64,000 nt of DNA from Gemmobacter caeruleus (GCF_008271655.1 NZ_VKKX01000022.1:496001-560000), one strand, 5' to 3'. Positions 27,345 to 36,006 are shown, counted from the first letter of the stretch. Notes: generated by a model not told the origin, from the sequence alone. Translations and numbers: made by a program.

Positions 27345-29618
27345 CTAGAGCCGGGCCTGCCCCGTGGCCAGCGGCCGGTCGGTGCGCACCGACAGCAGCA
27401 GTTCCACCAGCAGCCGGGCGGTTTCCTCGGCGCCGCGGGGCGGGGGCAGGCGGGCCGCGCGGGCCGCGACGGATTGTGCAAATTCCGGCGTCAGCCCCTG
27501 CCGGATCAGCCCGCCCACCCGCGCGCCCCCGGCCACGGTCAGCGCAAGGCCAAGGCCCGTGCTGGCGGCATAGGCGGCGCGCAGGGGCTGGTCATCCATG
27601 ATCCCGTCCTGATTGGGCACGAACAGCGCCGGCACCGCGCCGAACACCGCCTCGTGAAAGCTGTTATAGCCGGGCGCGGTGATCAGCAGATCCATCGCCC
27701 GGCCCAGCGGGGCCAGCGGAAACACCGCGCGGCGGGGCGGATCGTCCGGCGCGGGCTCGGGCGGGCTGGCCAGCGGATTGGCGATTTCCAGCACCTGCAC
27801 CTCGGGCATGCCGCGCAGGGCGGCCAACGCGGCGCGGCGCAGCGGCGCCATGTCGAAATTCCGGCTGGAGCCCAGTTGCAGCAGCACCGCCTTGCGCGCC
27901 GGATCAAGCCCCAGCCGGGCGGCAGCCTCTGCCCGCGGCAGGCAATCGCCCGGATCATGAAGCAGGATCGTGCCCACCCGTTCGACCCGGCCCTCTTGCC
28001 GCGTCGGGCCGCGATCCTCGTCGCCCGCCAGTTCGGCCGGCTCGATGATCATGTCGAACAGCGGCAGCGTGGCCGGGTTGATCTGATGATGTTCCTGCCA
28101 AAGGGCACGCCGCAGCCAGACCCAGGCGACATCGCGCCGATGCGGGATCAGCGCGCGGATGGCCGGAAAGGCGTCATTGCCGTCAAAGACCACCATCCGC
28201 GCGCCCGTCGCATCCAGCAGGGCACGCAATTCCAGGGCAAAGGCCTCGTTCCAGCCGGCTCCGGTAACGCCCTGTTTCATATGGGTCGCGACATATTCGG
28301 CGCTGAAGCCCTGGGCGCGCAGAATCTCGGTGCCCAGCGACAGGGTCAGGAAGACCGGCTCCACCCAGGCGGGCAGGCGGCGGGCGATGGCCATCAGCCG
28401 CGTCACATGGCCCAGCCCGATGCCATTGCCACAGACCAGCAGCACCCGGCAAGGCGGCGGTGCCGCGACCAGCGCGGGCAGCGGCGCGGGCGGCACGGCC
28501 CCGGGGCGTTCCTCGGCCTCGGTGCGCAGCGCCAGATCGCGCGGCAGTTCCAGCCCCAGATCGGACCAGAGCCGTTGCAACCGCCCCTTCCCCGCCTCGA
28601 TCGAATAGCGTTCGTCGATCATCGCCCGCGCGGCGCGCGACTGGCGGGCATATTCGTCGGGCCGCGCCATGAACTGCGCCAGGATCCCGCGCACCTCGGC
28701 CGGTTCGGCATAGACCGCGCCGGCGCCGAAAAGCGGCTTGAATGACGGGGGCAGGATGCAGACCAGCCCCTTGGCCAACGCCTCGGCCACGGCGATGCCA
28801 AAGGCCTCCACCCAGTCGGGATGATGGAAATAGACATAGAAATCCAGCCGCGACAGAAAGTCGTCCACCCCTTCCTCGCGAAAGGGCAGCACAGTCCAGT
28901 TCGCCGGGCGCGCCATGCCGCCGGGCAGCGGGGCGGCGCCGAGGATCTGCACCTCCAGCCCCGGATCGTCGGGCCAGGCGGCACGAATCGCCTCCGGGTC
29001 GGCGGGCCATTTCATCGGATCGGCGCGGGAATGGCGCCCGATCACCGCCTGCGCGCGGGGCGGCGGGCGGTCGCGCGGCGGATATTCCACCATGTCGATG
29101 ACATTCCACAGATCATGCGCCAGCATCCGCGCCGGATCCTGCCCCAGCCGCAGCAGCTGCGCCCGCACCAGCGCGCTGATCGGCGCGAGCTGCACCGGCA
29201 CGGCAAAGACCCGCTCCAGATTGCGGATCACCCGGTCCAGATCATATTGCGCCACCCCCGCCGCATCGACCGGCGGATGATGCAGCACCAGCACCACCCG
29301 CGCCGGGCGCAGCGCGACCGGGCGGTCGGGCATGGTCTGAAACACATGCGGATGATGCGCCAGCAGGATGTCGCAACTGGCCGGGGTCGCGGCATCCAGC
29401 AGCGGAAACCCCGTCGCATCCATCAGCGCCACGATGCGCGGGTCAAAGCCCTGCACCTTGCCGCCCCGGCGGCCAAGAAACGGAAGCAGCGCGGCGCGCA
29501 AACCCCAGCCATGCGCCAAAGCAATCTCGCCCCGCAGGGCCGAGGCCGTGCCGCCGCGATACCGCGGATCGCCCGCATGCACGAGATCGAAATGCACAGG
29601 GGCGGGCGGTGGCATCAT
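27345..29618 (-). CDS. Two-headed glycosyltransferase (GT4-like plus MurG/GT28-like)
   Basis: A 757-residue protein with two GT-B type modules. Residues about 5-380 look like a GT4-type enzyme, with YVYFHHPDWVEAFGIAVAEALA as the donor-site segment and a HHPPVD motif earlier. After a Pro/Ala linker, residues about 400-757 open with VLLVCGNGIGLGHVTRLMA, the glycine-rich G-x-GH motif of MurG-like GT28 enzymes, and contain APGYNSFHEAVFGAVP in the donor domain. The start is ATG 29618, four bases after the lipoprotein stop (a second ATG follows directly). It probably adds two successive sugars, but this is inferred from the domain pair only. Confidence 0.72.
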   Translation of the reverse strand: MMPPPAPVHFDLVHAGDPRYRGGTASALRGEIALAHGWGLRAALLPFLGRRGGKVQGFDPRIVALMDATGFPLLDAATPASCDILLAHHPHVFQTMPDRPVALRPARVVLVLHHPPVDAAGVAQYDLDRVIRNLERVFAVPVQLAPISALVRAQLLRLGQDPARMLAHDLWNVIDMVEYPPRDRPPPRAQAVIGRHSRADPMKWPADPEAIRAAWPDDPGLEVQILGAAPLPGGMARPANWTVLPFREEGVDDFLSRLDFYVYFHHPDWVEAFGIAVAEALAKGLVCILPPSFKPLFGAGAVYAEPAEVRGILAQFMARPDEYARQSRAARAMIDERYSIEAGKGRLQRLWSDLGLELPRDLALRTEAEERPGAVPPAPLPALVAAPPPCRVLLVCGNGIGLGHVTRLMAIARRLPAWVEPVFLTLSLGTEILRAQGFSAEYVATHMKQGVTGAGWNEAFALELRALLDATGARMVVFDGNDAFPAIRALIPHRRDVAWVWLRRALWQEHHQINPATLPLFDMIIEPAELAGDEDRGPTRQEGRVERVGTILLHDPGDCLPRAEAAARLGLDPARKAVLLQLGSSRNFDMAPLRRAALAALRGMPEVQVLEIANPLASPPEPAPDDPPRRAVFPLAPLGRAMDLLITAPGYNSFHEAVFGAVPALFVPNQDGIMDDQPLRAAYAASTGLGLALTVAGGARVGGLIRQGLTPEFAQSVAARAARLPPPRGAEETARLLVELLLSVRTDRPLATGQARL

Positions 29619-29622
29619 GCGC

Positions 29623-29913
29623 TCAGTAAGGATCGGCGCCCCCGGGCGCAAAGCCCCCGCCATCATTGAGCCGCCGCGCCGTGACCGGCGCGACCGGCTT
29701 GCGCAGCGCATTCGTCGCCATCGCGGCATAGCAACTGTCGGGATAGGCGCTCAGGAACTTGCGATAGGCATCGGCGCTTTTCGCGCGCTGTGCGCCGGCC
29801 CAGGCCTTTTTCTCGGCCTCGGTGGGTTTGCAGTTCGGATCCAGCACCGGCTGGCAAGCCGCGATGACCAGGGCCGAGACCGAAAGCCAGAGCGGCAAGA
29901 GATATCTGCGCAT
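29623..29913 (-). CDS. Small lipoprotein
   Basis: A 96-residue protein with a lipoprotein signal: MRRYLLPLWLSVSALVIAAC has positively charged n-region, hydrophobic core and an IAAC lipobox ahead of Cys20. The mature part is short, with AYRKFLSAYPDSCYAAMATNAL resembling a single TPR-like repeat and a disordered Gly-rich tail. AAGGA precedes the ATG. It sits between the radical SAM-sulfotransferase (83 bases upstream) and the double glycosyltransferase (four bases downstream) on one strand. No function can be assigned. Confidence 0.72.
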   Translation of the reverse strand: MRRYLLPLWLSVSALVIAACQPVLDPNCKPTEAEKKAWAGAQRAKSADAYRKFLSAYPDSCYAAMATNALRKPVAPVTARRLNDGGGFAPGGADPY

Positions 29914-29996
29914 GGGCAATTCCTTCCGTGACTGAAAGCGGGGCGGAAAACGGAGACCTGAAATATGAAAAGCGTAACATCCCCGCCGAAAAGCGG

Positions 29997-32237
29997 TCAA
30001 GGAAAACGGGCCGCGTCCCGCAGCGCGGCGCGAAATGCCTCGGGGTTGGACAGGCGGGCAAGCGGGTCGGTGCTGCGGTCCTGCCGGCGATGGCGCAGAT
30101 GGAACGGGCCGGGCGGCGCCAGCACCAGCGCCGAATCTGCCAGCGCCCGCAGGATCGCGTCACGCATCGACCCCGGCCCCGGCGCCAGATCGCGGTCATA
30201 GTCGATCTCGGCCAGCGGCAGGTCGCCCCGCGCGGCGCGCAGCCCGTCCTGCCATTCCTGCATGCCCTGCGCCCAATCCAGAAAGGCCGCCGGATCGGCC
30301 TCGATCCGCTGGCCGGTGGTGTCGGTATTGGCCCAGCGTTCGGTCCTGCGCGCCTTTTGCCACGAGATCCAGCAATCGAGCAGCGGGCGGTGCAGCAGCA
30401 CGGGCTGGATCGCCGGATCGGCCAGCCACGCAGCCAGCACCGCCTCTGGCACATGGCCGGGAAAGACCTTGATCGCGACCGCCGCCGCCCCGCGCGCCGC
30501 CGCTGCCCGCCGCAGTTGCACCAGCGCCCCGCCCGGATCGCCCCGCAGCCGCCGCACCAGCCGGTGATCGGCCGGCCCCAGCAGGTCATGCCCCATCCAG
30601 CCCGCCAAATGCGCCACCAGCGCGTCATCCGCCCCATAGGCCGCGCGGGGATTGAAGACCTCGCGCAGGACCATCAGGTCGGACCAGCTTTCCAGCGCAT
30701 CGAACAGCAGATTGCTGCCTGACCGCTGCAATCCCAGCACCAGCAGAACGGGCGGCAAGGCGGCGGCGGGCACAGCCGGCACCGGCGGCGCCGCGCGCAG
30801 CGGCGCGAGATTGCCCAGATCGACATCCGGCGCGCCAAAGACCGGGTCGGCCAAGAGGCGCAGCAGTTCAGCATGTTCGGGATGACCCTCTTGCGCCACG
30901 GCCTCGGCCAGATAGTCGGCCTGGGTAAAGGTGCCCCAATTGCGCAGCATCAGGAAATGCACGCCATCGGCCCCGATCCGCCGCGCCTGCGCCACCAGGG
31001 CCGGCATCTGGCGGAAATTGCGCGCCTGCACCACAAAATCCAGCCGCAATTGCCCGATCCGCCCGTCGCGCCGCAGCCCGCCCAGAAAATCCAGGTTGCG
31101 TTGCAGGCGGACGAAATCGCCGTCGCGACGCAGGATCGCATAGGTCTCTGCCTCGGTCGCATCGACCGAGACCCAGACCGACCGCACATGCCCCTCCAGC
31201 CGCAGGCGCTCCCAGGCGCGGGGGTCGAACAGCACGCCATTGGTGTGCAGTTGCAGGCGCGGCTGGCCCGGCACGGGGGGGGCGGTGGTCAGCTTGCCCA
31301 GCACGCGGCGGAAATGGCGGCTGCCAAAGGGATCGCCGCTGCCGGTGACCTTGATAGCCGTCGCCCCGGCCAGCAGCGGCGCGACGCGGGCGTCGTAAAA
31401 GGCATCGAGATCGCGCACCTCGGCCTGCGATTTCGCGATCAGCGCGCTGCGGCAGGACGGGCAGGACAGGTTGCAGGACGTGTCATAGGACAACAACACC
31501 CGACGCGGCGCCTCTGGCACGGGGGCGGTGCCGTCGATCACCGCGCGCAGGGCGGGATCTTTCACCTCGTCCCGGCGCGGCAGGCTGCGGCGCGCGATAT
31601 AGGGGCAGCTGAGCCGCGAGCAATGGCCGAAATCGCCCTCCAGCACCGAGCGGCGCAGTTCCCGCGCCGCCGCCCCCTGCCAGGCGGACAGCGGATCGTC
31701 GCGCCGGGCATTGCCGATGGGCGCCGGCAACCAGGCGGCGCAGCAGGTGTAAAGGTCGGCATTGCCGATGATTTCCAGATCGGTAAAGGGGGCCGGGCAG
31801 AACCGGTCCTGCAACCAGTCATCCACGCCAAGACGCAGGCTGGCGCTACGCTCCTCGGCGGCCAGGAACAGGCGCTGCGCAAAGGTTTCGTGCTGGTCGC
31901 CCGCATAGGCGCGTTCGGCCAGCCGGGCGGCGCGGGCCCAATCCTGCCGGCCGATCGCCAGCAGCGCCGCCGCGACCAGCCCCAGGCCCGGCACGCGGGG
32001 GGCGGCCTCGATCGCCTCCAGTATGGCCTCCTCGGCCCCGGCCAGCGGCGCCTGCGGCCCGGTCACCTGATCGCGCAGAAAGGCACGCGCGAACCTTTCG
32101 GCTTCGTTGATTTCCAGCCGCGCGACACGGCCGCGCATCCGGGCGAAATATTCCGGCTGGGCGGCGCGGGCGGCACGCAGAAAGGCGGCGGCCGGCCCCT
32201 CGCCCGGCGGATCGGGGCCGGGGATTTTCGTTGACAT
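29997..32237 (-). CDS. SPASM-like/radical SAM/sulfotransferase fusion protein
   Basis: A 746-residue protein with three parts. Residues about 145-215 carry a SPASM-like cysteine set (C147 in FCPAPF, C165-C166 in YTCCAAW, C206 and C211 in HCSRLSC), placed before the radical SAM domain rather than after it. Residues 246-480 are the radical SAM core, with C255, C259 and C262 in SCNLSCPSC. Residues about 495-746 form a PAPS-type sulfotransferase: VLGLQRSGSNLLFDAL loop, REVFNP, and LLHRPLLDCWISW as 3'-phosphate site. The start at 32237 (MSTKIPG) is chosen because the frame upstream has no motif and runs antisense to the caspase gene. Function is unknown; combined radical modification and sulfation of one substrate is an inference. 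Confidence 0.8.
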   Translation of the reverse strand: MSTKIPGPDPPGEGPAAAFLRAARAAQPEYFARMRGRVARLEINEAERFARAFLRDQVTGPQAPLAGAEEAILEAIEAAPRVPGLGLVAAALLAIGRQDWARAARLAERAYAGDQHETFAQRLFLAAEERSASLRLGVDDWLQDRFCPAPFTDLEIIGNADLYTCCAAWLPAPIGNARRDDPLSAWQGAAARELRRSVLEGDFGHCSRLSCPYIARRSLPRRDEVKDPALRAVIDGTAPVPEAPRRVLLSYDTSCNLSCPSCRSALIAKSQAEVRDLDAFYDARVAPLLAGATAIKVTGSGDPFGSRHFRRVLGKLTTAPPVPGQPRLQLHTNGVLFDPRAWERLRLEGHVRSVWVSVDATEAETYAILRRDGDFVRLQRNLDFLGGLRRDGRIGQLRLDFVVQARNFRQMPALVAQARRIGADGVHFLMLRNWGTFTQADYLAEAVAQEGHPEHAELLRLLADPVFGAPDVDLGNLAPLRAAPPVPAVPAAALPPVLLVLGLQRSGSNLLFDALESWSDLMVLREVFNPRAAYGADDALVAHLAGWMGHDLLGPADHRLVRRLRGDPGGALVQLRRAAAARGAAAVAIKVFPGHVPEAVLAAWLADPAIQPVLLHRPLLDCWISWQKARRTERWANTDTTGQRIEADPAAFLDWAQGMQEWQDGLRAARGDLPLAEIDYDRDLAPGPGSMRDAILRALADSALVLAPPGPFHLRHRRQDRSTDPLARLSNPEAFRAALRDAARFP

Positions 32238-32336
32238 CTGAAAGGGCTCAACAAGAATGGGCTTATTGCTTTGACTATCCGGGCGGGGCGGCCTTGTGTC
32301 AACAAACCCTGCCGCTCTTGCCGATCGGGTGTTTTC

Positions 32337-34496
32337 ATGACGCGCTATCCTGTCCGGCTTTGGCCGGTTCTTCTGGTCGCCCTGACCTGCGCCCAGCCGC
32401 TTTGGGCCGAGGGGCGCCGTGCCGTGGTCATCGGCAACAGCGCCTATCCCGGCGCGCCGCTGGAAAACCCCGACCGCGACGCCCGGCTGATGGCGCAGAC
32501 GCTGGATGAGCTGGGCTTTGACGTATCGCTGTTTCTGGATGTGAGCAGCGCGCAGATGCCGTTGCTGCTGGACCGGGTGCAGGAAAAGCTGGCCGATGCC
32601 GAGGTGGCGGTGGTCTATTACGCGGGCCACGGGCTTCAATTCCGGGACGAGAACCTGCTTTTGCCGGTGGATACCGATTTCACCTCGGTCGCGGGCATCG
32701 CGGGGGCGGGCCTGCCGCTGAGCCGGATGCTGGGCGCGGCGACGGCGGGGGGCGGCGGGGTGCGGCTGGTGATCCTCGATGCCTGCCGCAACGCGCTGGC
32801 CGCCAGTGCGCCCGAGGGCGAGCTGAAATCCGGTTTCAGCTTTGTCGAGGCGCCGCGTGGCGAGGTGCTGATCGCCTTTTCCACCGGCGCGGGCGAGGTG
32901 GCCTTCGATTCCGCCGGCGGCGTGAACAGCCCCTATACGACCGCGCTGGCCAATGCGCTGCAACAGTCGGGCGCCGATCTTTATGACGTGTTCCGCAGCG
33001 TGCGCCGCGCGGTGCGGTCGGGCACGGGGGGGCAGCAGATCCCCTGGATCACCGGCTCGATCGAATCGTCGGTGGTGCTGCGCCCGGCCCTGACCCGCGC
33101 GGCGCCAGTGCCGGCCGATGCTGCGGCGGGCGCGGTGGTGCGCACCCAGGGCGGCGCGGTGCTGACGCTGGATGGCGTCTTGTGGGATTACCTGCAAGGC
33201 AGCGTGAACCCCGACGATTTCCGCCGCTTTGCCGAGGTATTTCCCGACAGCCCCCACGCCCCCGAGGCCCGCGACCGGCAGGGCCAGACGCTCGCCCGTG
33301 CCGATGCGCAATCGGTCTCGCGCGATGGGGTGCGGCTCAGCCCGCAAGAGATCGTGACCGAGATGGGCGCCGCCAGCCCCGATCCGGGCGAGACGGGCCG
33401 CGCCTCGGTGCTGATCGACCAGTCGGGCAGCTATGTGATGCGCGACAGTTTCCGCACCTGGCCGCTGCAATTGCCGGCGACCAAGGCGGGGCTGGCCGCC
33501 AGCGCCACCGATTGCGACGAGGAGGCCGCCGATCCGGTAGACCCCGACAAACTTTCGCCCGGCGTGTCGGATGCCAATCTGAACATCCGCCGCGCGCTGC
33601 GCGCCTGCGCCTTTGCCCTGGCCGCGGACCCGCAGAACCCCCGGCTGCTGTTCCAGTTCGGGCGGGTGCTGGATGTGGCGCGGCGCCATGACTGGGCGAA
33701 TGCCTGGTATGAGGCCGCGATCGAAGGCGGCTACAGCGCCGCCATGGTCAATCGCGGCTTCAATGCCCGCATGGGGCGCGGCGGCGCGCGCGACCCCGAC
33801 CTGTCCTTCGCGCTTTACACCCGCGCCGCGCAGGGCGGCAATCTGCGCGGGCGCACCAATCTGGGCAATGCCTTCCTGCTGGGCGAGGGGGTGGAGAAGA
33901 ACCCCGAGGAAGGCGTTTTGTGGCTGCGGCTGGCGGCCTCGATGGGGTGGCCCCATGCGGTGAACGCACTTGGCGACGCCTATATGAACGGCACCGGCGT
34001 CACCGCCACGCCAGAGGAAGCGGTGGCGCTCTATCGTTCGGCCGCCGAGATGGGGCAGACCACCGCCATGGCCAATCTGGGCCGTGCCTATCTGGCGGGG
34101 CGCGGCGTCGCGGCGGATGCGGCGCAGGGGCTGGCCTGGCTGGACCGGGCGCGCGGCATGGGCAACGGCTTTGCCCCGGTCTATGCCGGGCGGTTCTATC
34201 TGGAGGGCGGTGGCGGTATCGCGGCCGATCCGCCCCGCGCCCGGCAATTGTTCGAGGACGCCACCCGGCGCGGCAATGCCATCGGCTATCTGGAACTGGC
34301 CGAGGGCCATCGCAAGGGCGCCTTCGGCGCCCCGCCCGACCTGGAAGCCGCGCTGCGCAATGCGCTTTTTGCCGAGGCCGGGCGGGTAAAGCAGGCCGCC
34401 CCGCTGGTCGAGGAACTCGCCGCCACCCTGCCCGCCGACCGGGTCGCCGCGATCCGGGCCGAGGTGAAGACCTTTCTCGATCAGAACGGGCTCTGA
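32337..34496 (+). CDS. Secreted caspase-family protein with Sel1-like repeats
   Basis: A 719-residue protein with signal peptide (MTRYPVRLWPVLLVAL, cleaved near AQPLWA). Residues 26-260 are a peptidase C14 (metacaspase-like) domain: RRAVVIGNSAYPG, catalytic H98 in YYAGHGL and C150 in LDACRNALA. Residues about 455-700 hold tandem Sel1/TPR-type repeats, for example GEGVEKNPEEGVLWLRLAA and AYLAGRGVAADAAQGLAWL. It would act in the periplasm or outside. Location beside a type VI secretion locus is suggestive but not proof of a link. It diverges from the radical SAM fusion gene across 99 bases, and a 141-residue gene starts two bases after its stop. Confidence 0.85.
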   Translation: MTRYPVRLWPVLLVALTCAQPLWAEGRRAVVIGNSAYPGAPLENPDRDARLMAQTLDELGFDVSLFLDVSSAQMPLLLDRVQEKLADAEVAVVYYAGHGLQFRDENLLLPVDTDFTSVAGIAGAGLPLSRMLGAATAGGGGVRLVILDACRNALAASAPEGELKSGFSFVEAPRGEVLIAFSTGAGEVAFDSAGGVNSPYTTALANALQQSGADLYDVFRSVRRAVRSGTGGQQIPWITGSIESSVVLRPALTRAAPVPADAAAGAVVRTQGGAVLTLDGVLWDYLQGSVNPDDFRRFAEVFPDSPHAPEARDRQGQTLARADAQSVSRDGVRLSPQEIVTEMGAASPDPGETGRASVLIDQSGSYVMRDSFRTWPLQLPATKAGLAASATDCDEEAADPVDPDKLSPGVSDANLNIRRALRACAFALAADPQNPRLLFQFGRVLDVARRHDWANAWYEAAIEGGYSAAMVNRGFNARMGRGGARDPDLSFALYTRAAQGGNLRGRTNLGNAFLLGEGVEKNPEEGVLWLRLAASMGWPHAVNALGDAYMNGTGVTATPEEAVALYRSAAEMGQTTAMANLGRAYLAGRGVAADAAQGLAWLDRARGMGNGFAPVYAGRFYLEGGGGIAADPPRARQLFEDATRRGNAIGYLELAEGHRKGAFGAPPDLEAALRNALFAEAGRVKQAAPLVEELAATLPADRVAAIRAEVKTFLDQNGL

Positions 34497-34498
34497 CC

Positions 34499-34924
34499 AT
34501 GTGGCGCCGCCAACCCGCCACCCCCGCCCCTGCCCCGCCACGTCCCGCCGGGCGGGGCTTGCTGGCCCTGATCGACGATCCGGCGCCCGATCTGGCGGTG
34601 CCGCGCTGTCTGGTCACCGCACTTGGCCCCGATCTGGAAAACCGCGAAACCGTGCTGGCAGCCCTGGTGCCGCGCCTCAAGGCCGAGGGGCGGCGCCCGG
34701 TGATCTGCGCCACCGACCTTGCCCTGCCCTTTCTGGTGGATTGCCCCGCGGCGGTGGAATTGCTGCCGCGCCGACGCGATCTGGCCGTGCTCGACCCGGC
34801 GGAATATGACGGCTATCTCTGCGCCCGCTGGGAACTGGTGCTGGCGAAATGGCAGATCACCGAGGAAATCACCCTCGGGCAGGATTTCGACAGCTTTCGC
34901 CAGGGCCAGGCGATGACGGGCTGA
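34499..34924 (+). CDS. Unrecognised 141-residue protein
   Basis: A soluble protein with no signal peptide or membrane span. Residues about 35-125 (CLVTALGPDLENRETVLAAL, then RPVICATDLALPFLVD and AEYDGYLCARWELVL) suggest a compact alpha/beta fold, but I do not recognise the family. The ATG at 34499 follows the caspase stop by two bases, so it is almost certainly co-translated with it. It converges on the next minus-strand gene four bases away. Coding periodicity matches its neighbours and the length is plausible for a real gene. Confidence 0.6.
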   Translation: MWRRQPATPAPAPPRPAGRGLLALIDDPAPDLAVPRCLVTALGPDLENRETVLAALVPRLKAEGRRPVICATDLALPFLVDCPAAVELLPRRRDLAVLDPAEYDGYLCARWELVLAKWQITEEITLGQDFDSFRQGQAMTG

Positions 34925-34928
34925 ACGA

Positions 34929-35279
34929 TCAGCAGCGGAACTGCGCGGGCGCGGCGGCGGCCTCGGACCGGGCCTGCGCCAGCAGATCCAGCACCCCCTT
35001 GCGCGTCAGCCCCGGCTGGCTGCGCGCGGTCTGGCCTGCCAGCAGGCGGAATTCCTCGGGCGTCATCCGCGCCGAGGCATCGAACAGCTTCTGCTTCAGC
35101 GGCTTTTCCACCGTGCGGCACATCAGCAGGCCAAAGGCCAGCCCGCCCGCCGCGCCGGGCAGCGTCATCCCGCCCGCCATCGACCCCAGCGTGCCGCCGG
35201 CCGCCACCATGCCCAGCACGCAAAGCGCATAGGCATAGCTGCGGCGATCCTCGTCGGTCAGAACCTCGAACCCCTCCAT
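34929..35279 (-). CDS. Small membrane protein of unknown function
   Basis: A 116-residue protein with two hydrophobic stretches near residues 16-54, rich in glycine (LGMVAAGGTLGSMAGGMTL and GAAGGLAFGLLMC), a pattern of tightly packed helices. The C-terminal half is charged and soluble (MTPEEFRLLAGQTARSQ). It starts ten bases after the OmpA-family gene and belongs to that transcript. I do not recognise the family. Its place at the edge of the type VI locus is the only hint about function. Confidence 0.6.
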   Translation of the reverse strand: MEGFEVLTDEDRRSYAYALCVLGMVAAGGTLGSMAGGMTLPGAAGGLAFGLLMCRTVEKPLKQKLFDASARMTPEEFRLLAGQTARSQPGLTRKGVLDLLAQARSEAAAAPAQFRC

Positions 35280-35289
35280 CCCCGCGCCC

Positions 35290-36006
35290 TCAGCTCAGCG
35301 CCTGGAATTCGACGCGGCGGTTCTCCGGCCCCTTGGGATCGGCGGGGTCGAACAGGAAGCGTTCACCCAGCCCCATGGCCTCCAGCCGGTCAGGGCCTAT
35401 GCCGCAATCCTTGACCATGCGGCGCTTCACCTCTTCGGCGCGCAGCAGCGAAAGGCGTTCGTTATAGGCGTCCGTCCCGGCGGAATCGGTATGACCGACG
35501 ATGCGGAACAGCTTGATATCGCTGGCCTTCATCACCTTGCACATCTGATCCAGCACCGGCGCCTGATCGGCCGCGATCGAGGCGCTGTCGAAATCGAAGC
35601 GGATGCGGATATTGACCTGCAATTCCTTGGGCAAAAGGCCAAAGGTCACCGGCTGCACCAGTGCGGGGGCATTCTGCGCGACCGGCTGATCGGCGGTGAT
35701 CGGCGCTTCGGTCAGGGTCACGGCGCCGCCCTGCGGATCGGTGCCCAGCGGCGCGGGGCTGTCGCCGGTGACAGGGGCCGCCGCCGCCACATCGCCGGTG
35801 GCCGGGGCCACGGCCTCGCCGGTCTCGTCCAGCGTCAGCAGGGTCAGGCCGCGCGTCTTGCCGGTGCCGGTCTGCACCGCCTGGAACGCCTCGCGCTGCA
35901 TCTGGAACATGCGCAGCAGCTCATCGTCGCTCAGCGTCTGTCCGACCGCCAAGACAGGAAGGAAAAGGCCGCAGACCAAGGCGGCGAAAAGGCCCGAACG
36001 TCGCAT
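35290..36006 (-). CDS. OmpA-family peptidoglycan-binding protein
   Basis: A 238-residue exported protein. MRRSGLFAALVCGLFLPVLA is the signal peptide. A variable Ala/Pro/Thr-rich middle is followed by an OmpA C-terminal domain (residues about 125-238): IRFDFDSASIAADQAPVLDQM, then VGHTDSAGTDAYNERLSLLRA with the conserved Asp/Arg that bind diaminopimelate in peptidoglycan. It would be periplasmic or outer-membrane associated. A candidate promoter lies at 36042-36070. It leads a two-gene minus unit and diverges from the PP2C gene of the type VI locus. Confidence 0.85.
   Translation of the reverse strand: MRRSGLFAALVCGLFLPVLAVGQTLSDDELLRMFQMQREAFQAVQTGTGKTRGLTLLTLDETGEAVAPATGDVAAAAPVTGDSPAPLGTDPQGGAVTLTEAPITADQPVAQNAPALVQPVTFGLLPKELQVNIRIRFDFDSASIAADQAPVLDQMCKVMKASDIKLFRIVGHTDSAGTDAYNERLSLLRAEEVKRRMVKDCGIGPDRLEAMGLGERFLFDPADPKGPENRRVEFQALS

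Noticed and set aside
26613-28745. Plus-strand frame of 710 codons opposite rnd and the double glycosyltransferase
   Set aside because: Low-complexity translation crossing two real genes and their gap; no ribosome site or motif.
32238-34541. N-terminal extension of the radical SAM frame, giving a 1514-residue reading frame
   Set aside because: It lies antisense to the well-supported caspase gene, has no recognisable motif, and the low stop frequency is expected in GC-rich DNA.
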